Assembly: GCA_003597935.1 (NCBI GenBank)
Contig: QZJT01000129.1
Location: 1 to 34,486, forward strand
Direction: 5' to 3'
Length of the DNA: 34,486 nucleotides
Origin: Phycisphaerales bacterium
GTDB lineage: Bacteria; Planctomycetota; Phycisphaerae; UBA1845
The notes beneath the pieces were generated by a model that did no database searches, was not told where the DNA came from, and saw only the letters and a list, made by a program, of their open reading frames with translations. Positions 7,604-16,472 of the stretch are shown here, piece by piece; positions within the stretch are counted from its first letter, which is position 1, and every line of letters starts with the position of its first letter. Both the position numbers and the translations under genes were made by a program.

Positions 7604-9025
7604 GTGATCGTCCTGAAACCTCCGCCACTGAAAAAAGCCAGGGATTCCGAGGCCTCGTCGGGGGAGGTTGAAGCGATCGACCCCGGCGCGGCGGAGGCGG
7701 AGGGGGCGGCAACGACCGCCGGCGCATCCGCCTCGGACGATGCGCCGGGCGTCGGGCCCGCGGGGGGGGAGGCGTTCTTCCCGCCCGAAGTGGAGACCTT
7801 GGCCCAGATGGGGCTTCCCGACGCCCTGATCGAATCGCTGATCTTCAAGCACCTGTTGGCGGTCGGCTCCAACACCGGCCGCGGCATCGCCCGCGATCTG
7901 TGCCTGCCCGGCAAGCCCGCCCATCAGATGCTGGCCGACCTCAAGGCGCGGCAGTTCGTCGTGTACAAAGGCGCCGCCTCCATGGGCGACTTCGAGTACG
8001 CCCTCACCGACGCCGGCCGCGAACGGGCACGCGGCTTCATCGCCGAGAGCAGTTACGCCGGCTGTGCCCCCGTTCCGCTGCACGACTACGTCGCCTCGGT
8101 CCGGGCGCAGACGATTACGCTGGAACAGCCGGGCCTCGATGCCCTGCGGCGGGCTTTCAGCGACTTGCTCATCCGCGAGTCCATGCTCGATATCCTGGGC
8201 CCTGCCATCAACAGCGGCCGCGGCATGTTTCTGTACGGGCACGCCGGCAACGGCAAGACCAGCATCGCCGAGCGCATCACCATGTGTTTCGGCACGCACA
8301 TCTGGGTGCCCAGGGCCATCTACGTCGAAGGCCAGATCATTCAGTTCTTCGACCCGCAGTGTCACGAGCGGGTCGGCACAGACGCCCCCTCCATCGTCAA
8401 GGGGGCCGCCCACGACGCCCGCTGGGTCAGGATCAGGCGTCCCACCATCGTCGTCGGCGGCGAGCTGATGATGGAGAGCCTGGAGCTGTGCTACAACCAG
8501 CACACGAAGATCACCGAGCCGTCGCTGCAGATGAAGAGCAACTGCGGCACGCTGGTGATCGACGACTTCGGCCGCCAGCGCATGAAGCCGATCGAGCTGC
8601 TCAATCGCTGGATCGTGCCGCTGGAGAAGCGCCACGACTTCCTGACGCTGTCGAACGGCAAGAAGATCCAGGTCCCGTTCGATCAGCTCATCATCTTCTC
8701 GACGAACCTGGAACCCAGGGAACTGGTCGACGACGCGTTCCTGCGCCGCATCCCTTACAAGATCAACGTGGGCGACCCGAGCGAGGCCGAGTTCCGCGAG
8801 TTGCTCCACGTCATGGCCGGCGCGTTGGAGGTGGAGCGGGACGACGCGGCCGTGGATTACCTGATCGAGGAGCACTACCGCAGGAAGGACCGCCCCTTCC
8901 GCTGCTGCCATCCCCGCGACCTGCTGTTGCAGATCAAAAACCGGGCGAAGTTCGTCAAACAGCCCGCCCGCATGTCGCCCGAAGGCTTCGACGCGGCGTG
9001 TGAGAACTACTTCGCCGTGCTGTAG
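7604..9025 (+). CDS. AAA+ ATPase with N-terminal winged-helix-like domain
   Basis: 473 residues from a GTG preceded by GGGGAGA. Residues 1-60 are Ala/Glu/Gly-rich and probably disordered. Residues about 61-150 look like a winged helix (SNTGRGIARDLCLPGKPAHQ, then a TDAGRERA wing). The ATPase core has Walker A GHAGNGKTS at 212-220, Walker B TLVIDDFGR at 316-324, sensor-1 IIFSTN ending at N368, and an arginine pair in FLRRIPYKI at 379-387 in the arginine-finger region. Similar planctomycete proteins are commonly named as ATPases with chaperone activity associated with Flp pilus assembly; I recall the name but could not run a search. The next two genes encode an OmpA-like and a TPR lipoprotein, which fits an envelope or pilus-related context, but no pilin, TadA or secretin gene is present here. 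Confidence 0.88.
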   Translation: MIVLKPPPLKKARDSEASSGEVEAIDPGAAEAEGAATTAGASASDDAPGVGPAGGEAFFPPEVETLAQMGLPDALIESLIFKHLLAVGSNTGRGIARDLCLPGKPAHQMLADLKARQFVVYKGAASMGDFEYALTDAGRERARGFIAESSYAGCAPVPLHDYVASVRAQTITLEQPGLDALRRAFSDLLIRESMLDILGPAINSGRGMFLYGHAGNGKTSIAERITMCFGTHIWVPRAIYVEGQIIQFFDPQCHERVGTDAPSIVKGAAHDARWVRIRRPTIVVGGELMMESLELCYNQHTKITEPSLQMKSNCGTLVIDDFGRQRMKPIELLNRWIVPLEKRHDFLTLSNGKKIQVPFDQLIIFSTNLEPRELVDDAFLRRIPYKINVGDPSEAEFRELLHVMAGALEVERDDAAVDYLIEEHYRRKDRPFRCCHPRDLLLQIKNRAKFVKQPARMSPEGFDAACENYFAVL

Positions 9026-9402
9026 CAAGGGTCAACGGATTGAGGGAGCGCGGCGTGCGTCTGCGGCCAATCCGAACCGCGAGCGTCACGGAGCGGCCGT
9101 TCTGTCGCGTCGCCCGCGCCTTCCGCCCGGTTCCCAGTACTGACGCCGCGATTTCGCAGGCTGAGGGAGCCATGGCCGCGGAAAAACGCCCGCTCCCGCG
9201 GCCGCCCGCCGCGTTCCGACTTTCAATTCAAGCGCCGCCGCAGATGACCGATAAACATGCGATGTCGGCCGGGGCGTCCGCGCGATTCTCGGCCCGGCCG
9301 GAGATCGACAGGCAGCGCGGTACGCCGCGCTGGCGGAATTGCTCGGAAGTTGGATCGGCGCCCGTCGCGGCGTCCATCGTACGCACACTCGGGAGACGGA
9401 TC
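9026..9402. other. intergenic region with two dispersed-element copies
   Basis: 377 bases between the ATPase and the lipoprotein. It contains TGAGGGAGCGCG at 9041-9052 (identical to 831-842) and a related block at 9076-9095. The frame of the lipoprotein is open through this interval, but its translation is Arg/Pro-rich with no conserved look, so I do not extend the gene. Confidence 0.5.
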
Positions 9403-9945
9403 ATGTCGCATCGAATGGGGATCGGGGTCGTGCTGGCTGCGGTGGCCGGGCTGGCCGGCTGCAACAATCCGGAAAGCGCCACCTTCCAGGAGCCGATCCA
9501 GTCGTTTCATGACGCCTACGCGGATTACTCCGCCAACTTCGTCTACATGGCGGACAACGCCATGCTGCACGACATGTCCATCAACGACGCGCACTTCATC
9601 CCCCACACTTCGGAACTGAGCGGAACCGGCGTGGCCCGGCTCATCCGCTTCGCGCGTCTGCTCAACACCTACGGCGGAACGGTCCGTTACGAGACCTTCG
9701 AGCCAGACGCGGAACTGGTCACCGAGCGGATGGGACACGTGCGCGAGTTCCTGGCCAGCGCCGACTGCAACATGGAGCGCGTGGCGGTGAGGAGCATGAT
9801 GTCCGGCGGGCGCGGCGCACGCGCCATCGACGCCATCGGCGCGATGAACCGTGGCACCGCGGACAGCATCGAGGCGGCCATGGCCGGCAACAGCCAGACC
9901 GGCGGCAGCGCCGGTGCCGGCGCCGGCGCCGGCAGCGGGAGTTGA
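9403..9945 (+). CDS. small lipoprotein with degenerate OmpA-like fold
   Basis: 180 residues from the ATG at 9403, preceded by GGGAGACGG. The N-terminus has a lipobox, with Cys20 in VAGLAGC, so the product should be lipid-anchored. The middle (about 45-125) has the pattern of an OmpA/Pal peptidoglycan-binding domain: a strand and the phrase HFIPHTSELSGTGVARLIRF where OmpA proteins have a D/F-rich strand and a TP-x-G-x-x-L helix, then ELVTERMGHVREFLASA where the RA-x-x-V helix is expected. The peptidoglycan-binding Asp and Arg are not clearly kept. The tail is Gly/Ala-rich. A short hairpin follows the stop, and the TPR lipoprotein gene comes next. Family assignment is by pattern only; an envelope role is likely. 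Confidence 0.7.
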   Translation: MSHRMGIGVVLAAVAGLAGCNNPESATFQEPIQSFHDAYADYSANFVYMADNAMLHDMSINDAHFIPHTSELSGTGVARLIRFARLLNTYGGTVRYETFEPDAELVTERMGHVREFLASADCNMERVAVRSMMSGGRGARAIDAIGAMNRGTADSIEAAMAGNSQTGGSAGAGAGAGSGS

Positions 9946-9961
9946 TGCGAACCTGAGCCGG

Positions 9962-9985
9962 GCCGATCCGCACGACGGGATCGGC
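9962..9985 (+). terminator. hairpin after the lipoprotein gene
   Basis: GCCGATCC (9962-9969) and GGATCGGC (9978-9985) form a perfect 8-bp stem 16 bases after the stop codon. There is no T-run, so it may be an attenuator or mRNA-stability hairpin instead of a true terminator. Confidence 0.4.
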
Positions 9986-10179
9986 GCCGGCGTGAACGAC
10001 CGATGCGCGTGGCCGCGCGGCGGGCGGCCGGCGCACGTCACGACAAGATACACAGATGGTGAAGCTGTCGCGTACGACACGATGAGGATGCGCTTTCCCG
10101 GCGTCGGCCGGCGTCCAGAAGCACGCCGCGGACCGGCCCCGTTCGTACACGCCGACAACCACAAGGAGGTCCTGGCCCA

Positions 10180-12066
10180 ATGTTGCTGCGAACCGGTCTT
10201 TGTCTGATGCTCGTCTCGCTGTGTGCCGTTCTCGCGTGCTCGAAACGCGAGGTGTCGGTGGCGAGCCAGAAACAGTCCAATTGGCTCGGTGTGGACGCCT
10301 CGGCGCTGGCCAGCGCCGACGAGATGCCCGCGCCGAAGATCCTGCCTGAAACCTACTTCGCCGCGGCGCAACTGCTGGAGGCCCAGGGCCAGTGGCAGAA
10401 AGCCATCGTGCAGTATCGCCGGGCGACGCTGACCCATCACGAGTTCGTCGCCGCCTTCCACCGGCTGGGCCTGGCGCTCAGCCACGTGGGCGAGTTCGAC
10501 GAGGCGATCGAGGCGCTGGAGCGGGCCGTCATGCTGCGGCCCGACGTGGCGATCCTCTACAACAACCTCGGCTTCGCCTATGCCCAGGCGCGGCGCTACG
10601 GCGACGCGGAACTGGCGTTTCAGGAAGCGTTGAAGCTGGAGCCGGACTTCGCCCGCGCTCACGTCAACCTCGCCATGACGCTGGCGCGCCAGGGCCGGTT
10701 CGACGCGGCGCGCGACCATTTTGCGGCCGTGCTGCCCGAGTCCGCGGTGCAGTATAACTTGGGGGTGATGTATCGCGGCCAGGACCGCATCGAAGACGCC
10801 GCCCTGGCCTTCGTGCGGGCGCTGGAACTCGACCCCGGCATGACCGCGGCCGCGCACCAACTGGAGCTGTGCGTGGCCCGGCTCGGGCCGATCAAGCTCA
10901 CCGAGCCGCTGGCCCAGGTCATCACCGAGCCGGCCGGCGGCGTCATCACGTCCGATGAGGATCTACAGACCACCGACGGCTTCAACGAATGGCCGGCAGA
11001 AGACGACGGCGAGCCGTGCGAAGACACTGATGGCTCGTTCAGCGAAACCCAGACCGGCGGCGCCGATTCTGATGACAGCTCCTCGACCGCACCTTCCGGT
11101 GACGCCTCGACGACATTCGACGGCGGCTCGACGGCCTTCGGAGACGATCCCACGACGCCGACGGGTTCGAGCGCCGACCGCGGATGGAACATCGACGGCT
11201 CTGAGGATGACGAAGCTTCCTCCACTTTCGATGCCGGCGCGTCGTTCGGCGACACCCAAGATCCAGTCGTTCAGGGCGGGTATGAGAACAGCGATTCGTG
11301 GCCGGCGGCGTCCGGCGGCTCGGGAAGTTCGTTCGGCGGATCCTCGACGTGGCGGCCGGTCATGATCTTCGGCGGCAGTTCGACTGACCGGACGACCACG
11401 CCGGCGCCTTCGCGGACCGGTGGGTGGGCGTGGTTCATGATGCAGTCCCGCCAGCATCAGCCGCAGACCGCTCCGGCCGCGACCTCACCGACGTCGACCG
11501 GGCCGATCGACCAGCCGCTGTCGGCGGCGACCGACGACCCGGAAAACGACGACGCGAATGACGATGACAGCGCCGCGTACGATGGTGACAGCGCCCTGCA
11601 CAGTGATGACGCCGCTGCCCGCGGTGATTTCGATGCCGATGACGGTAAGAGATCGTTCGCGCCGTCGCCCGCCGGTGATGCCAACGACGAGTCCTCGGCC
11701 GACGCGCTGACCGCCGCGGATGCGGACGACGATGCGTTCGCCGCCTTCGTGCTCTATCCGGCCACCGACGAACCGGCCGTCAATTGGGCGGCCGCCGACG
11801 TTTGGGCCGCCACGACGACCGACGACGAGGTGTGGCGACCGATGGACGCCGATCTGGGCTGGGACTATCCCACTCCGACGGGCCGCGACACGCTGAGTCT
11901 CATCACCGGCACGTCCGGCCAGGAACGCAGCGCCCTGCTGGAGCCGCTGTCGATGATTCGCAGCCAACTCGCCGGTCCGTGGCCGTCCCCGGATCCGTGG
12001 GCGCGCCCGGTGCGCTGGAACACGGAGCGCGCGGCCAGAATCGCCCAGCCCACGCCCCAGCCCTGA
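10180..12066 (+). CDS. TPR lipoprotein with long acidic Ser/Thr/Asp-rich tail
   Basis: 628 residues from an ATG with a strong site (AAGGAGG at 10163-10169). Signal peptide with a lipobox-like end, CAVLAC (Cys20). Residues about 55-240 contain at least five tetratricopeptide repeats (for example LGLALSHVGEFDEAIEALER, NNLGFAYAQARRYGDAELAF and VNLAMTLARQGRFDAARDHF), a scaffold for protein binding as in TadD of Flp pilus systems. From about residue 245 to the end the protein is low-complexity, rich in Asp, Ser, Thr, Ala and Gly, with runs such as DDENDDANDDD-like segments; it looks disordered and highly negative. The gene follows the OmpA-like lipoprotein on the same strand after 234 bases. A scaffold in the cell envelope is inferred; the tail has no recognised function. 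Confidence 0.88.
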   Translation: MLLRTGLCLMLVSLCAVLACSKREVSVASQKQSNWLGVDASALASADEMPAPKILPETYFAAAQLLEAQGQWQKAIVQYRRATLTHHEFVAAFHRLGLALSHVGEFDEAIEALERAVMLRPDVAILYNNLGFAYAQARRYGDAELAFQEALKLEPDFARAHVNLAMTLARQGRFDAARDHFAAVLPESAVQYNLGVMYRGQDRIEDAALAFVRALELDPGMTAAAHQLELCVARLGPIKLTEPLAQVITEPAGGVITSDEDLQTTDGFNEWPAEDDGEPCEDTDGSFSETQTGGADSDDSSSTAPSGDASTTFDGGSTAFGDDPTTPTGSSADRGWNIDGSEDDEASSTFDAGASFGDTQDPVVQGGYENSDSWPAASGGSGSSFGGSSTWRPVMIFGGSSTDRTTTPAPSRTGGWAWFMMQSRQHQPQTAPAATSPTSTGPIDQPLSAATDDPENDDANDDDSAAYDGDSALHSDDAAARGDFDADDGKRSFAPSPAGDANDESSADALTAADADDDAFAAFVLYPATDEPAVNWAAADVWAATTTDDEVWRPMDADLGWDYPTPTGRDTLSLITGTSGQERSALLEPLSMIRSQLAGPWPSPDPWARPVRWNTERAARIAQPTPQP

Positions 12067-12194
12067 CGCCGTCGCGCACCGGCTCGCCGTCGTGCCGACG
12101 CGTCCGAACGAGCAGCGCCAGGCGAGCCGCCTGCCGGCGGTCCGCTGCGTGGGTACCACGTCCGGGAGGTATCGAACACCCTGTATCGCGCGGC

Positions 12195-12214
12195 CAGCGC
12201 GCCATGGCGCGCTG
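12195..12214. terminator. perfect 20-bp palindrome between convergent genes
   Basis: CAGCGCGCCATGGCGCGCTG is a perfect inverted repeat located between the end of the TPR gene and the convergent small membrane-protein gene. It may end or insulate transcription from both sides, but there is no loop and no T-run, so it could also be a protein-binding site. Confidence 0.35.
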
Positions 12215-12222
12215 CGCCCTCC

Positions 12223-12618
12223 TCACGGCTTTTGCCGTTCCTCCGGCACCACGTGCATGGACCAGATGTCGGTCACTTCGGTGGGTTTGGCGGGGCGGTC
12301 GTCCAGGCTGGCCGCGAACCGCCGCGAACCGCGGATGAGGACGTAGCTGCTGATCACGAACAGGATGATGAGGACCAGCCCGAACATGAGCATCAGCGGA
12401 GCGGTGCGCACGTCGGGCGCGGCGCTGTGCTCCTCGGTCACGATGACCATGTCGGGCGAACCCTCTGCCAGTTCGTGGCTGATCCGCGACTTCGGCGGCT
12501 TGGGGGTGCCGAGCATCACCATCAGCCACACCCACAGCCACAGCAGCAGGCCGATGACCAGCGCGATCAGCCCGCCGCGCGTGCGCCGAACGGAAACCTC
12601 GATCGGTCTGGGTTTCAT
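12223..12618 (-). CDS. small two-pass membrane protein
   Basis: 131 residues from the ATG at 12618, whose A is shared with the TGA of the upstream dnaJ-like gene (TGATG), so translation is coupled. Two hydrophobic segments are visible: about 16-37 (LIALVIGLLLWLWVWLMVML) and about 73-94 (APLMLMFGLVLIILFVISSY). The segment between them is polar, and the C-terminal tail is charged (KPTEVTDIWSMHVVPEE). I do not recognise the family. It ends the run etfB-etfA-FHA-dnaJ and may function with the DnaJ-like protein, though that is only inferred from the overlap. Confidence 0.75.
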   Translation of the reverse strand: MKPRPIEVSVRRTRGGLIALVIGLLLWLWVWLMVMLGTPKPPKSRISHELAEGSPDMVIVTEEHSAAPDVRTAPLMLMFGLVLIILFVISSYVLIRGSRRFAASLDDRPAKPTEVTDIWSMHVVPEERQKP

Positions 12619-13583
12619 CACGCCCTTCGTCCCGTGGCCGCCTTGCTTTCGGAACGGCGGCGTTCGATGTCCCGAAGCGTCTCGTAGCAGGAACGCTCTT
12701 CGGGTTCCAGCCCCGTGGGGACCACCACGCGAAGCGTGACCACCTGGCTGCCGCGCGTGCCGTCGGGGCGGGGCGCGCCGCGGTCTCGCAGCCGCAGGCG
12801 GGCGCCGCTGGACGATCCGGGCGGCACGGTCATCTGCACCGGGCCTTCCAGCGTCGGCACTTCGATCCGCCCCCCGAGCACGGCGTCGGTAACGGACACG
12901 TCCACCGTGCAGTGGATGTCGTCTCCGTGGCGGCCGAAGACGGGGTGCGGCTCGACCCGGCAGATCAGGTGGAGGTCGCCGGGCGGTCCGCCGCCTGCTC
13001 CCGGCTGGCCCTTGCCGCGCAGGCGGATCTTCTGGCCGTCCGCGACCCCCGGGGGGATCTTCACGTCCAGCGTCTGCCGGCGGCCGGACCCGCCATCGTG
13101 CAAGGTGACGCTGACGGACGCGCCGTGCAGGGCCTGGTCGAAAGTCAGGTCGACGGTCTGTTCCAGGTCCTGGCCCCGCTGCGCCGGTTCCTGCGACGGG
13201 CCGCGGCCGCGGCCGCCGAAGATCTGGTCGAAGATGCTGGCGCGGTTGCCGCCGCCGCGCCCGCCGAAGGCGGCGAAGAGGTCCTCCAGATCATCCATGT
13301 TGATCTGGGATTCCCCGCCCCAGGTGTAGACGCGCTCTCCGCGCGGCCCGGAACTCACGCCGCCCACGGCCGCCCGTCCGAATCGGTCGTATTGCTTCCT
13401 CTTTTCCGGGTCGCTGAGGACCGCGTGCGCCTCCTGCACCTCCTTGAACTTCCGCACCGCGTCCGGGCTGGAGTTCCGGTCCGGGTGATACTGCTTGGCC
13501 AGCCGCCGATAGGCGCGGCGGATGGTCGCGTCGTCCGCGTCTTTGGAGACACCGAGGATTTTGTAGTAGTCTTCGTGAGCCAT
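12618..13583 (-). CDS. DnaJ/CbpA-type Hsp40 co-chaperone
   Basis: 321 residues from the ATG that gives MAHEDYYKILGV, the normal J-domain opening. The J-domain (about 5-70) has the HPD motif at 33-35. A Gly/Phe-rich linker (about 75-130, with FAAFGGRGGG) follows, then the DnaJ C-terminal substrate domains (KIPPGVADGQKIRLRGKG and PTLEGPVQMTVPPGSSSG). There is no CxxCxGxG zinc-finger block, so it is a type II (CbpA-like) protein and not DnaJ proper. It stimulates DnaK ATPase and delivers substrates; dnaK and grpE are not in the window. Upstream on the same strand is a tandem-FHA gene, 251 bases away, and its stop overlaps the start of a small membrane protein gene. An in-frame extension up to 14267 is open but has no protein-like character. 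Confidence 0.95.
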   Translation of the reverse strand: MAHEDYYKILGVSKDADDATIRRAYRRLAKQYHPDRNSSPDAVRKFKEVQEAHAVLSDPEKRKQYDRFGRAAVGGVSSGPRGERVYTWGGESQINMDDLEDLFAAFGGRGGGNRASIFDQIFGGRGRGPSQEPAQRGQDLEQTVDLTFDQALHGASVSVTLHDGGSGRRQTLDVKIPPGVADGQKIRLRGKGQPGAGGGPPGDLHLICRVEPHPVFGRHGDDIHCTVDVSVTDAVLGGRIEVPTLEGPVQMTVPPGSSSGARLRLRDRGAPRPDGTRGSQVVTLRVVVPTGLEPEERSCYETLRDIERRRSESKAATGRRA

Positions 13584-13834
13584 GCCATCGCAGCCCGGGG
13601 CGATCGCGCTGCCTGGGGAGGAACCGCGCTGCCCCGCCGGGCAGGGATACACACCGCGCGCCTTCCCGTGGCGATTATAGCCGTCGGCCCGGCACGACGC
13701 GAATGCCGGCGGGGCGACCGCGGAGGCCGCAGTAAGCGCAGAGAAGGCGTTTCGACGTCCACGCGGCAGCGGGTCCCACGGTTCTTCCCGTGGATCGGCG
13801 CGACGGGCGGTGCCGTCCGCTCCGGCCGCGTTGG

Positions 13835-14506
13835 CTACCCCTCGATCGCCACCTCGATCCTGTAGCGGCCGACCCGGATCCGGCTCCCGTGCGACAGGTC
13901 GGTTGACGCGACCCGCTGGCCGTCGACGTAGGTGCCGTTGCGGCTCTGCAAGTCCCGGATGATCCAGTTCTGCCCGTCGAACTCGACCCGGCAGTGGTGG
14001 CGCGAGACGGTGCGGTCGGGCAGGCGCCAGAGGGCGGTGTCGCTGCTGCCGATCAGTACGCGTTCGCCGGCCAGCGCCGTGATGCGGGGGTTTCCCTGCT
14101 GCGGGGGGGGGACGGCTGCAAGCGTAATGGGCGGCGCCAGCGCCTCGAAAGGGTCGGGCGGTCCGTCCGGCTCGTCGAAGCGCAGCCGGTAGCAACCGAT
14201 CTCGATGCGGTCGCCGTGCCGCAGCCGGAACTCGGTGCAGCGGCCGTCGTTGACGTTCACGCCGCACAGCCTCTGTGTGCGCGAGTCGGTCTCGCAGCGC
14301 AGCACCCAGTCGCCGCCTTCGCGGGCGATCTTGCAGTGGACGGGCGCCACGCGCTCCGACGGCGTGACCAGCGAACAGGTGGACCGGGTTCCGATCGTGG
14401 TGGCGGCGTCGGGCTTGAGCGGGACGGTCGATCCGACCAGCCCCGTTCCCGCGGTTATCGTGATCCGAAAGCCGTTTGCCATCAGCCGCTCGACCGCCCC
14501 ATCCAC
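13835..14506 (-). CDS. tandem FHA-domain protein
   Basis: 223 residues from the ATG at 14506, preceded by GGGGAGGGG; an internal ATG at 14482 is a weaker alternative. Two forkhead-associated domains are visible. The first (about 35-110) is divergent, with TIGTRSTCSLVTP, VHCKI and HGDRIEIG. The second (about 148-222) is canonical: LIGSSDTALWRLPDRTVSRHHCRVEF with the phosphothreonine-binding Arg/Ser-x-x-His, RDLQSRNGTYVDGQRV, and HGSRIRVGRYRIEV. FHA domains bind phosphothreonine peptides, usually products of Ser/Thr kinases; no kinase gene is in the window. The gene starts 13 bases after etfA ends, on the same strand, so it is probably in the etf transcript. A second tandem-FHA gene lies at 24807. 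Confidence 0.9.
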   Translation of the reverse strand: MDGAVERLMANGFRITITAGTGLVGSTVPLKPDAATTIGTRSTCSLVTPSERVAPVHCKIAREGGDWVLRCETDSRTQRLCGVNVNDGRCTEFRLRHGDRIEIGCYRLRFDEPDGPPDPFEALAPPITLAAVPPPQQGNPRITALAGERVLIGSSDTALWRLPDRTVSRHHCRVEFDGQNWIIRDLQSRNGTYVDGQRVASTDLSHGSRIRVGRYRIEVAIEG

Positions 14507-14519
14507 CCCTCCCCGGGCC

Positions 14520-15512
14520 TCAACCCTCCCGCAGCTTGCGCACCTCTTCGGTCAGCGCCGGCACCAGCGCGAAGAGGTCCGCCACGCAACCGTAGGTGGC
14601 GACTGCGAAGATCGGCGCTTCCTTCTTGGTGTTGATGGCGACGATCACCTTGCTGCCGCGCATGCCGGCCAGGTGCTGGATCGCGCCGTCGATGCCGCAC
14701 GCGATATAGAGCACCGGCGTGACCACCTTGCCGGTCAGACCCACCTGCCGCGAGTGCGGCTGATAGCCGGCGTCGCAGGCGGCCCGCGACGCGCCGACGG
14801 CGCCGTCCAGCGCCTGGGCGAGCGGAAAGATGACCTTCTCGAAGGCTTCCTGGCTCTTCAGCGCCCGTCCGCCGGAGACGATGATGTCCGCCTCGGTCAC
14901 GTCCTTGATGCCGGAGCCGGTCTGCACGACCTCCTTGACCGTGATGCGCTTTTCGGCGTCGCCCGGCTCGAACGCGACCGCCTGCACCTCGGCCGCGTGG
15001 CCCGGCGCAGGTTCGGGGGCGCTGTAGGCGTTGGCACGGACCGTGGCAATGCTGAGGCAGTCCTTCGCCAGGCCATACCGCGCCAGCGTTTTGCCGGCAT
15101 AGTTGGTGGTGGCGGCGACCAGCTTGTCGCCCTCCGTCGTCAATACCGTGCAATCCATCGCCAGGGCGGCCCGCTTGCGCGCCGCGACCCGCGGCGCCAC
15201 GTCCCGCCCCAGTGAGCTGTTGATCAGCAGGAGAATGTCCGGCCTGGCCGAGTCGACGGCGGCGCAGATCGCTCCGGTAAACGGCATGGCGCGGTAATGG
15301 CGCAGCTCCGCGCTGCCGACGGTGAAGATGCGGCCCGGCTGGTAGGCGGCCACGGCGTCAGTCAGGGATGCCGCCTCCGGGCCTAGGATGCAGGCGTCCA
15401 CGCGGCCGCCGGACGCCCCGGCCAGCGACCGCGCCACCGAGAAAAGCTGGAACGACGCGGGGAGGACCTTCCCCTCGCGCTGCTCGATTACGACAAGGAT
15501 ATTCTCACTCAT
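14520..15512 (-). CDS. etfA: electron transfer flavoprotein alpha subunit
   Basis: 330 residues from the ATG giving [19 protein letters not shown] lies before it. The C-terminal FAD-binding domain has the family signatures: [52 protein letters not shown] and [17 protein letters not shown]. The usual GISGA reads GIDGA and the usual NxDxxAPIF reads NTKKEAPIF, small departures that may affect flavin potential. EtfA with EtfB passes electrons from acyl-CoA and similar dehydrogenases to EtfD/ETF-quinone oxidoreductase; none of those partners is here. The gene follows etfB after 171 bases that hold a palindromic cassette, and precedes the FHA gene closely. Confidence 0.96.
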   Translation of the reverse strand: MSENILVVIEQREGKVLPASFQLFSVARSLAGASGGRVDACILGPEAASLTDAVAAYQPGRIFTVGSAELRHYRAMPFTGAICAAVDSARPDILLLINSSLGRDVAPRVAARKRAALAMDCTVLTTEGDKLVAATTNYAGKTLARYGLAKDCLSIATVRANAYSAPEPAPGHAAEVQAVAFEPGDAEKRITVKEVVQTGSGIKDVTEADIIVSGGRALKSQEAFEKVIFPLAQALDGAVGASRAACDAGYQPHSRQVGLTGKVVTPVLYIACGIDGAIQHLAGMRGSKVIVAINTKKEAPIFAVATYGCVADLFALVPALTEEVRKLREG

Positions 15513-15583
15513 GACTCGAATCCGTCCTGTGTCAGCCGCGGCGAGCCGATGCTGCTGCGGCCCACGTCGCCGGCTGCCGGATG

Positions 15584-15680
15584 GCGGGCTTACAGCCCGC
15601 GTTCCGCCCGGCATGAATGCCGGGGCTCTGGAACCTGTGGCACCGGTTTGCAACCGGTGTCCGCCCGGCATGAGTGCCGG
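15584..15680. repeat. palindromic cassette, copy 1
   Basis: Four stem-forming units lie in a row: GCGGGCT-TAC-AGCCCGC (15584-15600), CCGGCATGAATGCCGG (15608-15623), CACCGGTT-TGC-AACCGGTG (15641-15659) and CCGGCATGAGTGCCGG (15665-15680). The array begins 4 bases after the etfB stop codon and lies before etfA on the same strand. The same building blocks recur at 23351-23429. It resembles REP/BIME-type elements and could set mRNA stability or attenuate between the genes. Confidence 0.85.
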
Positions 15681-15683
15681 CGC

Positions 15684-16472
15684 TCATATAGCCTTGGCTT
15701 CCTCGCGCAGCAGGCGCACCAACTCGCGCGCCATCTGGGCCGGCTCACCCTCGATGAACTTGCACGCCGGCCGCGGTGGGGGAGGGCTCATCGACTCCAG
15801 CGTCAGCGCCGGCCGCAGACCCTCCAGCCCGGGCAGATCGGCCGCCTTCTTGACCGCCACCGGCTTCTTCTTCGCCTTCATCAGGTTCGGCAGCGACGGG
15901 TAGCGCGGCTCCACCAGCCCTTTTTCGATGGTCAGCACGGCCGGTGTCGAGCCGGCGATCACCTCCTCAGCACCCTCGATCCGCCGCCGGGCGACCAGCG
16001 CGCGTCCGTCCGGCTCGATGTCCAGGGCCGTGACCGCTCCCACGTGCGGCCAGCCCAGGTATTCCGCCACCGCCGGGCCGAGCGCGCCGGCGTCGAGGTC
16101 GATGTTGTACTTGCCGCACAAGACCAGATCGAAATCGCCCTCCGTCCGGATGGCGGACGCCAGCACGGCGGCGGCGTAGACCTCGTCGAACGTGACGAGC
16201 GACTCATCGTTGACGTGAACGGCCCGATCGGCGCCCATCGCCAGGGCGGTGCGGATCGCCTCCGACGCCTTGTCCGGGCCGAGCGTGAAGACGACGATCT
16301 CCGCGACGTCGTTGCGTTTCTCCCGCAACTGCACCGCCAGCTCCACGCCGAACTCGTCGAACGGGTCGACGACCATCTTCAGACCGGCCGTTTCGATCCC
16401 GTTGCCGGAGGCGGACACCCGGATGGGCGCGTTCGAGTCCGGCACCTGCTTGATGATCGTGGCTATCCTCAA
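15684..16472 (-). CDS. etfB: electron transfer flavoprotein beta subunit
   Basis: 262 residues, starting with a TTG codon (MRIATIIKQVPDSN is the standard EtfB opening) with GGAG upstream. Family motifs include DPFDEFGVELAVQLRE, the AMP-binding region FDLVLCGKYNIDLDAGALGP with AEYLGWPHVGAV, and GLVEPRYPSLPNLMKAKKKP. EtfB binds AMP and forms the heterodimer with EtfA. The order is etfB then etfA, as is usual. The TTG start may lower expression slightly; no in-frame ATG or GTG nearby fits the family better. Confidence 0.96.
   Translation of the reverse strand: MRIATIIKQVPDSNAPIRVSASGNGIETAGLKMVVDPFDEFGVELAVQLREKRNDVAEIVVFTLGPDKASEAIRTALAMGADRAVHVNDESLVTFDEVYAAAVLASAIRTEGDFDLVLCGKYNIDLDAGALGPAVAEYLGWPHVGAVTALDIEPDGRALVARRRIEGAEEVIAGSTPAVLTIEKGLVEPRYPSLPNLMKAKKKPVAVKKAADLPGLEGLRPALTLESMSPPPPRPACKFIEGEPAQMARELVRLLREEAKAI

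Noticed and set aside
7022..9028. A 668-codon open frame on the minus strand across larB's end, the 13-mer array and the AAA gene
   Set aside because: It is antisense to two well-supported genes and runs through the tandem array; its translation has no protein family character.
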